Shown here: positions 57,784-64,000 of the stretch, piece by piece
How positions within the stretch are numbered: position 1 is the stretch's first letter
Layout: every line of letters starts with the position of its first letter
Source: Bacteroidia bacterium
GTDB taxonomy: Bacteria; Bacteroidota; Bacteroidia; B-17B0; Aurantibacillaceae
Reading direction: 5' to 3'
Assembly (NCBI GenBank): GCA_016787895.1
Contig: JAEUTN010000010.1
Location: 62,001-126,000, forward strand
Length of the DNA stretch: 64,000 nt
The notes under the pieces: generated by a model
The model's input: the letters and a program-made list of their open reading frames with translations, nothing else
What the model was told of the DNA's origin: nothing
Database searches by the model: none
Translations under genes and position numbers: made by a program

Positions 57784-58485
57784 ATGAAACACTTCACCTC
57801 TACCCTGTTGCTAATTTTATTGGTCTCATTCAAAGGCTTCAGTCAATCTAAAACCTATGTAACTTCAGGCTTAGAACTTATTTTTTCCTGGGCTGAGATA
57901 AGTGATAACAACAAAGGGGAAAGTGCCGACCTGCGCTTTGCTCCTGTGATCAATATTCAGAGTTTCACTCATCTTGATTTCAGTGAGAAGTTTGGCATTT
58001 ATTCAGGCCTGGCGATACGCAACGTGGGATACATTTACGGCAATTATAAAACACCGATCACCGCAACAAATACCATTAGTACAACCTATGAAAAAAGATT
58101 CCGTTCATACAATTTAGGTATTCCTGTGGCTTTTAAACTCGGCAACCTCAACAAAATGTTCCTTTATGCAGGCTACGAATTGGAAATTCCACTTCTTTAC
58201 AAAGAAAAAACTTACGAAAATGGAGATCAATTAGACGGGATGAAAATCACCGGCTGGTTCAGTGACCGTCAGCAATCCGTATACCATAGTTTATTGGTAG
58301 GCATTCAATTTCCTTACGGCATGAATTTGAAATTCAAGTATTACCTCACCGAATTCCACAATCAGAATTATGTTGCCAGCGACAATTCCAAACCCTACGC
58401 CGGACTTTTATCCAATGTGTTTTACATTTCTTTGAATTCCATGCTGTTCAGAAATGCCAGTTTCGATCCCAGCAACAAAGAATAA
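57784..58485 (+). CDS. Exported outer-membrane beta-barrel protein
   Basis: A 233-residue protein with a signal peptide (1-21, ending GFSQ) and amphipathic strands of the porin-like OMP_b-brl type; IYSGLAIRNVGYIYG and YNLGIPVAFKLGNL follow the barrel pattern seen in small Bacteroidota OMPs. After the last strand there is a short polar tail (FDPSNKE) in place of a terminal aromatic. Specific role unknown. Confidence 0.68.
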   Translation: MKHFTSTLLLILLVSFKGFSQSKTYVTSGLELIFSWAEISDNNKGESADLRFAPVINIQSFTHLDFSEKFGIYSGLAIRNVGYIYGNYKTPITATNTISTTYEKRFRSYNLGIPVAFKLGNLNKMFLYAGYELEIPLLYKEKTYENGDQLDGMKITGWFSDRQQSVYHSLLVGIQFPYGMNLKFKYYLTEFHNQNYVASDNSKPYAGLLSNVFYISLNSMLFRNASFDPSNKE

Positions 58486-58601
58486 GTCGAAATCCCGAAT
58501 ACTAAACACTTAAGTTGTCCGTTCACTTACAAGAAATTGTAAATACCCGGCACGATGGCCCGTTCAAAGGGCATAAATTTTTTACCACTCCTTTAAACTC
58601 T

Positions 58602-58609
58602 TATATTCG
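58602..58609 (+). promoter_or_regulatory. Promoter -7-like box before the mannosyltransferase
   Basis: TATATTCG differs from TAnnTTTG by one base. It ends 8 nt before ATG 58618 and covers the alternative GTG start at 58609, so it favours the ATG. Confidence 0.5.
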
Positions 58610-58617
58610 TGGCAATT

Positions 58618-59325
58618 ATGCCGAAATGCCTTGTCATTATACCCACTTACAACGAAATCGAAAACATCGAAAAGATGATTGGGGCTGTTTTGTCCTTACC
58701 GGCTGATTTACATTTATTAATAGTGGATGATGGGTCGCCCGACGGAACCGCTCTCGCTGTAAAACAACTTCAGACCACTCACAAGGGGCGTTTGCATTTG
58801 CTTGAACGTTCGGGTAAACTGGGATTGGGCACGGCCTACATCACCGGATTTAAATGGGCACTGGCGAAAGATTACGATTACCTATTTGAAATGGACTGCG
58901 ACTTCTCGCACAAACCCGAGGATTTGTTGCGTCTTCTCGCGGCTTGTGAAAAAGGGGCTGATTTGGCCATAGGTTCGCGGTATTGTAAGGGAGGGAAAGT
59001 GCACAACTGGCCTTTCGGAAGAATACTCATGAGTTATTTCGCTTCCGTTTATGCCCGAATGATTTTGTGGTTCCCTGTGAAAGATACCACTGCAGGTTTC
59101 AAATGCTATAAACGAAAAGTACTTGAAACCATACCGCTTGACAAAATTCGTTTTATGGGTTACGCCTTCCAGATTGAAATGAAATACCGGGCCTACAAAC
59201 TGGGTTTTACTTTGGTGGAAGTGCCGATAGAATTTACCGACAGGGTGCAGGGCGTGAGCAAAATGAGCACCAAAATCTTTAAGGAAGCATTTCTTGGCGT
59301 GCTGCAAATGCGTTTTACCAGCTGA
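58618..59325 (+). CDS. Polyprenol-phosphate mannosyltransferase-like GT2 glycosyltransferase
   Basis: A 235-residue soluble family 2 glycosyltransferase without membrane helices. It has the nucleotide-binding start CLVIIPTYNEIENIEKMI, acidic motif VDDGSPDG, metal-binding FEMDCDFSHKP, acceptor-site GSRYCKGG and the DPM1-type ending VPIEFTDRVQGVSKMS. It should transfer mannose or a related sugar from GDP/UDP-sugar to a polyprenyl phosphate, supplying donors for protein or glycan modification. ATG 58618 chosen from the -7-like box. Confidence 0.9.
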   Translation: MPKCLVIIPTYNEIENIEKMIGAVLSLPADLHLLIVDDGSPDGTALAVKQLQTTHKGRLHLLERSGKLGLGTAYITGFKWALAKDYDYLFEMDCDFSHKPEDLLRLLAACEKGADLAIGSRYCKGGKVHNWPFGRILMSYFASVYARMILWFPVKDTTAGFKCYKRKVLETIPLDKIRFMGYAFQIEMKYRAYKLGFTLVEVPIEFTDRVQGVSKMSTKIFKEAFLGVLQMRFTS

Positions 59326-59336
59326 AGCCTTTTGGT

Positions 59337-60641
59337 TTATTTCACCAATTCCCCGTTTGCTCTTAGCAACTCCGCTTCGGCAATTTTTACACTGTACAGC
59401 GCATTGATGTATCGGTACTGAGCATCCTCCAGGTTTTTCTGGGCCTCAATGATTTCCAATAAATTGGTTTTACCAACCCTATATCGCTCCATGGAAATAA
59501 CCTGCAATTCGCGTGAATCCATCAAATTAGACAATTCCAGTTCCGCAATTTGTTTGCTCAGCAAAAATCGCCTGTAGTTCAACTGAACCAGGGCATCTAC
59601 CTCCAGTTCGGTTTGTTTTAAGATGATTTGCTGGTTCAGGTTCTGTAAATTCATTTCCCTTACCAGGTTTCTGTTTTTGTTGCCATTGAATAACAGCCAG
59701 CCGGCGGTGAGTTCGGCAAACAAACCATTCTGGTTATTAGCGGCTAAAAATCCGGCCTGACTTTTATTGTTTAAATAACGGTAGTCTAATCCTAAATTCA
59801 GATAGGGCAATTGGCTGGAGCGGGCTTCTTTTATGTACTGTTCTGAAATCTGAGTTTGTTGTTTGGCAATTAAAATCATCGCGTTCCTGGAAGTGAGGTT
59901 TTTTTTCAGGTCCTCGATGGTAGGCGAATAATTCACCATGATGGTATCCTCGGTAGTGTAATCTGTTTCAGGCGACAAACCGATTAAATTGTTGAGTTTG
60001 GTTTTTGCATCCAGCATTTGTAATTCCATTTGCACGATGGTGCTTTTGGCCCGGTTTTCATCGCTCTGCGACAGCAAAAAATCCACCTTGGAATCAGACC
60101 CCACTTCCATTTTCAGTTTGGCTATCTTTTTTCTTTCCTGATAGATGAGCAGGTTTTGTTTTTCGGTGCGTATCATCACATCTATGCTTACGATGTTATA
60201 ATACGCCAGCATCACCTCGTAAATGAGGTTCTCCATTTGTTGCCTTAACTGCAGAGCCGTTAAATTTTCCGTTTGGTTGAGCCGGCTTTTAATGGCGAAC
60301 ATTTTGCTGCCATCGTACACCTTCATGTCGAGGTGCAGCGCGGCCGAATAACCTGAAGATTGGGCGTTGTTTCTCTCCTGAGTGGTGCCGTTTACAAACT
60401 CCTGAAACGAATTGATGTTGGAAAACACTGCCCCTCCATTCACACTCAATTGTGGAGACATACCGGCGTTTCCTAAATTATTCTGAAGTTGGGCAATTTG
60501 ATTTTGATTTTTCGCTATCACTACTGCGAAATTTTTCTCCAGGCCTATCTTAATGGCCTCCTCCAGGCCCATGTAAGTTTGGGCGGATGCCGCTGAAACC
60601 AGCCCCACTAAAAAAATGCAATATTCAAACACTCTAGTCAT
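59337..60641 (-). CDS. TolC-family outer-membrane efflux protein
   Basis: A 434-residue channel component with a signal peptide (1-20, SAASAQ) and the two repeated OEP domains made of long alpha-helices, e.g. GLEEAIKIGLEKNFAVVIAKNQ at the start and MERYRVGKTNLLEIIEAQKNL near the end. It would form the trimeric exit duct for the pump encoded just upstream, with a gap of only 6 nt. Last gene of the adaptor-pump-channel operon. Confidence 0.93.
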   Translation of the reverse strand: MTRVFEYCIFLVGLVSAASAQTYMGLEEAIKIGLEKNFAVVIAKNQNQIAQLQNNLGNAGMSPQLSVNGGAVFSNINSFQEFVNGTTQERNNAQSSGYSAALHLDMKVYDGSKMFAIKSRLNQTENLTALQLRQQMENLIYEVMLAYYNIVSIDVMIRTEKQNLLIYQERKKIAKLKMEVGSDSKVDFLLSQSDENRAKSTIVQMELQMLDAKTKLNNLIGLSPETDYTTEDTIMVNYSPTIEDLKKNLTSRNAMILIAKQQTQISEQYIKEARSSQLPYLNLGLDYRYLNNKSQAGFLAANNQNGLFAELTAGWLLFNGNKNRNLVREMNLQNLNQQIILKQTELEVDALVQLNYRRFLLSKQIAELELSNLMDSRELQVISMERYRVGKTNLLEIIEAQKNLEDAQYRYINALYSVKIAEAELLRANGELVK

Positions 60642-60647
60642 TCTGTT

Positions 60648-63600
60648 TTAGTCCCGGGGATTAACTTTATCTCTTACAAAAAAGGAATAGATAGCCGGAA
60701 TCACATACAGCGAAAACACCATCGATAACAGCAAACCGCCTATCACCACAATGCCCATGCCTACCCTGCTTTTTGAACCCGCTCCCAAACTCAAAGCAAT
60801 TGGTAAAGCGCCTAAAACGGTGGCCAAACTGGTCATTAAAATGGGGCGCAACCTTGCCGTGGAAGCTTCAATCACCGCCTCCTTCACTTTCATGCCTTTG
60901 TCGCGTAACTGATTGGCAAATTCAATAATCAATATTCCATTTTTAGTCACAAGGCCAATTAACATAATCATACCAATCTGGCTGAAAATATTCAGGGTTT
61001 GATTAAAATACCAAAGGGAAAACAAAGCTCCCGCAAGTGCCATTGGTACAGTAAGCATAATGATGAAGGGCTCAATAAAACTTTCGAACTGAGCCGCGAG
61101 AAACAAATAAATCAGCAACAGGGCCAGAAAAAACGCAAACAAAATATTGGAAGAGCTTTCTGAAAAATCACGGGAAGGCCCTGTGAGTGAAGTCACAAAA
61201 CTGTCATCCAGTTCCTGTGCCGCAATTTTTTTCATTTCTTTAATACCATCGCCAATCGTTTTACCCGGGGCTAATCCTGCTGAAACGGTAGCCGACTGGT
61301 AACGGTTGTAGTGGTACAACTGAGGTGGACTGCTTCTTTCCATCACAGATATCACATTGTCCAATTGTATCATATCGCCCTTGGCATTGCGCACAAATAA
61401 ATCGCTAATATCCCCGGGGTTATCCCTGTTTTCGCGGTTCACCTGGCCTATCACCTGGTACTGTTTATCGCCATTGATAAAATACCCGAAACGCTGACCG
61501 CTAAGCGCCAATTGTATGGTTTGCGCCACATCGGCAATGGAAACACCCAGCACACGGGCTTTGTCGCGGTTAATTTCCACTACCAGTTCCGGTTTATTGA
61601 ATTTCAAATTTACATCCACACCCTGAAACACCGGATTTTTATTGGCCTGTTCTAAAAATTTAGGAAGTTTCTCCCGCAGTTTGGCAAAGTCCTGAGTTTG
61701 CAATACAAATTGCACCGGCAAACCTCCTCTTGGTCCTCCTCCTGATGAAATGGTTTGCTCCTGAATAATAAACACACGGCCTTCTGGAAACAAATGTAAA
61801 TTTTGATTCAAGTAAGAAGCGATTTGATTTTGCGAGCGTTTACGTTCAGAAGCATCGTTTAAAGCCAGCCTTACAAATCCTGTATTAGCCGCACCTGAGC
61901 CTACAAAGCCGGGTGCAGTTACCGTTAAACAAATGCGTTTTTCAGGAATGGAATCCGTCACAAATCCCGAAATCCGGTCCATCACCTCGTCCGTAGCCTC
62001 AAAGGTTGTGCCTTCAGGAGCTGTAACCACCATGCGTAGCCAGTTTCGATCTTCGAGGGGAGACAATTCCGATTGAAGTTGAGATCCAAAGTAAAAAATA
62101 GAACCTAAGGAAAGACCAAGGATGGTAATGGCCCATTTGCGCCTTTCCATAAAACCTGTTACTGATTTTCGGAACCAGGTGTCCAATGCCACAAAATACG
62201 GTTCGGTGGCTAAATAAAATTTTGATCGTTTGGTGGGGTCCTTACGCACCAATTTTGCATTCAGCATGGGTGTCAGGGTAAGAGACACAAAAGCGGAAAT
62301 TAATACTGCGCCCGCCAGCACCACACCAAACTCCCTGAACAAACGTCCTACAAACCCTTCCAGAAAAATAACAGGCATAAACACCGCGGCGAGGGTCAGC
62401 GAGGTAATAATCACAGCTGCGAAAATCTCCCTGGTACCTTCAATGGCCGCTTCTTTTGGTTTCATCCCCTTCTCCAGCTTTTTGAAAATGTTTTCTGTTA
62501 CAACAATTCCATCGTCCACCACCAGGCCCGTTGCCAGCACAATGGCCAATAAGGTGAGTACGTTGATGGAATAACCCAGCAAATACATGATAAAAAAAGT
62601 ACCGATCAAAGAAACAGGAATGTCGATCAGCGGGCGGAACGCAATTAACCAGTCGCGGAAAAAGAGAAAAATAATGAGGATAACCAGAACCAAGGCTATT
62701 AATAAGGTCTCAGCCACCTCGGTAATCGACTTTTCAATGAAGCGTGTATTGTCTAATGCAATATTAATTGTGTAATCCTTTGGCAGGTCTCTTTTTAATA
62801 CTTCGTAGCGTTTGTAAAATTCATCGGCAATTTCAAGGTAATTTGCGCCGGGTTGTGGCACCAGGGCAAGTCCAATCATGGGTGTTCCTGATTCTTTTAA
62901 AATGGTTTCCTCGTTTTCAGCGCCTAACTCCACCAAAGCAATGTCCTTTAAACGAATCATGTTGCTTTCCTCTTCCTTCACAATCATGTTCTCAAATTCA
63001 GGAACGGTGGACAATCGACCTATGGTGTTTACAGTAAGTTCGGTGGAATTGCCGGTAATTTTTCCTGAAGGAAGATCCACATTTTCTTTCGCCAGTGCTG
63101 CTTTTACATCCAGTGGTGTTAATCCGTAAGCCGCCAGTTTATCGGGTACCATTCGGATGCGCATGGAAATACGGCGTTGCCCCCAGATTTGCACCGAACT
63201 CACCCCGGGTATGGTTTGCAGGTTTTGTGCAATCACGTTTTCTGCATAATCACTTACGTCAAGAATGGAACGTGTGTTGCTTTTTAAGGTCATGGACACA
63301 ATGGCGTCGGAATTAGCATCGGCCTTGCTTACCACAGGAGGAGCATCAATGTCCTGAGGCAATTGCCTTAAGGCCTGCGACACCTTATCGCGCACATCAT
63401 TGGCAGCCGCTTCCAAATTGGCGCTGAGGATAAATTCAACCGTGATGATGCTCGAACCCTGGTTGGATGAAGCAGAAATGGAGCGAATACCTTCTATGCC
63501 ATTGATGGCTTTTTCAAGCGGTTCGGTAATTTGAGATTGAATGACATCGGCGCTGGCGCCTGTATAATTGGTGCGTACGGTAATAACCGGAGGATCAATG

Positions 63601-63716
63601 GATGGAAATTCCCTGACACCAAGAAATTTAAACCCTATGGCACCAAACAAAACAATCAGCACCGACATAACGATGGCCAGTACCGGACGATTAACGCTGA
63701 GGGAGTACAAATTCAT
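60648..63716 (-). CDS. RND efflux pump, AcrB/MexB (HAE1) type
   Basis: A 1022-residue proton-driven inner-membrane pump with twelve predicted helices in two repeats and two large periplasmic loops. The proton-relay acidic pair is present in helix 4 (GLVVDDGIVVTENI), and helices 10-11 include GLVTKNGILIIEFANQLR. The start MNLYSLSVNRPVLAIVMSVL is typical. Substrates are probably drugs, dyes or metabolites; they cannot be told from sequence. It lies 1 nt after the adaptor stop and 6 nt before the TolC gene. Confidence 0.95.
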   Translation of the reverse strand: MNLYSLSVNRPVLAIVMSVLIVLFGAIGFKFLGVREFPSIDPPVITVRTNYTGASADVIQSQITEPLEKAINGIEGIRSISASSNQGSSIITVEFILSANLEAAANDVRDKVSQALRQLPQDIDAPPVVSKADANSDAIVSMTLKSNTRSILDVSDYAENVIAQNLQTIPGVSSVQIWGQRRISMRIRMVPDKLAAYGLTPLDVKAALAKENVDLPSGKITGNSTELTVNTIGRLSTVPEFENMIVKEEESNMIRLKDIALVELGAENEETILKESGTPMIGLALVPQPGANYLEIADEFYKRYEVLKRDLPKDYTINIALDNTRFIEKSITEVAETLLIALVLVILIIFLFFRDWLIAFRPLIDIPVSLIGTFFIMYLLGYSINVLTLLAIVLATGLVVDDGIVVTENIFKKLEKGMKPKEAAIEGTREIFAAVIITSLTLAAVFMPVIFLEGFVGRLFREFGVVLAGAVLISAFVSLTLTPMLNAKLVRKDPTKRSKFYLATEPYFVALDTWFRKSVTGFMERRKWAITILGLSLGSIFYFGSQLQSELSPLEDRNWLRMVVTAPEGTTFEATDEVMDRISGFVTDSIPEKRICLTVTAPGFVGSGAANTGFVRLALNDASERKRSQNQIASYLNQNLHLFPEGRVFIIQEQTISSGGGPRGGLPVQFVLQTQDFAKLREKLPKFLEQANKNPVFQGVDVNLKFNKPELVVEINRDKARVLGVSIADVAQTIQLALSGQRFGYFINGDKQYQVIGQVNRENRDNPGDISDLFVRNAKGDMIQLDNVISVMERSSPPQLYHYNRYQSATVSAGLAPGKTIGDGIKEMKKIAAQELDDSFVTSLTGPSRDFSESSSNILFAFFLALLLIYLFLAAQFESFIEPFIIMLTVPMALAGALFSLWYFNQTLNIFSQIGMIMLIGLVTKNGILIIEFANQLRDKGMKVKEAVIEASTARLRPILMTSLATVLGALPIALSLGAGSKSRVGMGIVVIGGLLLSMVFSLYVIPAIYSFFVRDKVNPRD

Positions 63717-63717
63717 C

Positions 63718-64000
63718 TTAATCGGCTTTTTGGATCAGCTTGATGGGAATATCTTTTTTAATGGACATTAAACCGGAGGTAATAACGGTATCCCCTTCGC
63801 TTAAACCTTCCAACACCAAAACGTTTTTATCATTTCTTGGACCGATTTTTACCGGTGTTTCAATAGCTTTTCCTGCAGAATAACGAAAAACCTTATGGCC
63901 TTTTAAAACAGGTACAACACATTGCGTAGGCACCATCAACTGTTTGGAAGATTCTCCAAAACCCAGGTAAACTTTGGTGAAAGTGCCCGGCAGCAAATTG
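63718..64000 (-). CDS. RND efflux periplasmic adaptor (MFP), C-terminal part
   Basis: The last ~94 residues of a membrane-fusion protein; the frame is open to the window edge and the gene continues beyond it. Recognisable are NLLPGTFTKVYLGF (beta-barrel domain), VPTQCVVPVLKGHKVFRYSAGKA-type segment and the end of the membrane-proximal domain VLEGLSEGDTVITSGLMSIKKD. It links the AcrB-type pump and TolC-type channel in the same operon. Confidence 0.92.
   Translation of the reverse strand, partial: NLLPGTFTKVYLGFGESSKQLMVPTQCVVPVLKGHKVFRYSAGKAIETPVKIGPRNDKNVLVLEGLSEGDTVITSGLMSIKKDIPIKLIQKAD

Noticed and set aside
58515..58706. Small open frame before the mannosyltransferase
   Set aside because: Overlaps the promoter and first part of the glycosyltransferase in another frame; no protein features.

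Overview
The window is ordinary chromosome from a member of the phylum Bacteroidota. The evidence is consistent: two secreted proteins end in type IX secretion (T9SS) sorting domains, a porD homologue sits in the conserved bamD-rpoZ-coaBC-porD block, there are TonB-dependent receptor, DUF3667 and DUF4421 families, ribosomal proteins S16 and L25 have long alanine-rich tails, and many promoters follow the Bacteroidota pattern TTTG - about 20 nt - TAnnTTTG instead of the E. coli sigma-70 pattern. The order or genus cannot be fixed from the sequence alone. Shine-Dalgarno sequences are scarce, and several -7 boxes lie only 4-9 nt before the start codon, which points to leaderless transcripts.

Layout. 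1-2.0 kb: end of a membrane protein, a NarL-type two-component pair and a DinB-like protein. 2.1-5.5 kb: YitT-family membrane protein plus an RND/MMPL transporter. 5.5-8.4 kb (minus): spermidine-synthase-like membrane protein, GlcNAc-kinase-like ATPase, rpsP. 8.5 kb: universal stress protein. 9.4-12.7 kb (minus): bamD, rpoZ, coaBC, porD. 12.8-16.5 kb: T9SS cargo and a subtilase with an unusual insertion. 17-23 kb: ABC-F protein, acyl-CoA carboxylase beta chain, AI-2E family permease. 23-32 kb (minus): envelope cluster with a patatin-Omp85 fusion, a TamA-like Omp85 protein and a 1438-residue TamB-like protein. 32-37 kb: DUF3667, beta-barrel proteins, a third Omp85 protein, L25 and prs.

38.1-39.06 kb is the most unusual part. 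A good promoter reads into two broken tRNA-Leu copies, then an intact tRNA-Leu(CAA), a terminator, a small GIY-YIG nuclease gene and a third damaged tRNA-Leu copy. The damaged copies carry 18-nt palindromes and 40-nt GC-rich hairpins placed in tRNA loops or at arm junctions. The same 18-nt palindrome also sits in the loop of the final terminator. A perfect 17-nt direct repeat brackets the nuclease gene plus the third copy, suggesting a small mobile module that targets tRNA.

39-48 kb: secreted and beta-barrel proteins, a second universal stress protein, a TPR lipoprotein, another T9SS cargo, acetyl-CoA synthetase and a lone tyrosine recombinase. 49-53.7 kb: GNAT, DUF389, Crp/Fnr regulator, a pirin with a Tat-like leader, YceI and a NUDIX hydrolase, with two non-coding structured intergenic elements between them. 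53.8-59.3 kb: a small membrane protein, a TonB-dependent receptor, a TauE/SafE permease, a beta-barrel protein and a polyprenol-phosphate mannosyltransferase. 59.3-64 kb (minus): a tripartite RND efflux operon (adaptor cut by the window end, AcrB-type pump, TolC-type channel).

Most of the window serves envelope building and traffic (BamD, PorD, Omp85/TamB, TonB, RND/TolC) mixed with housekeeping genes. No phage, complete insertion sequence, CRISPR array or rRNA operon was seen.
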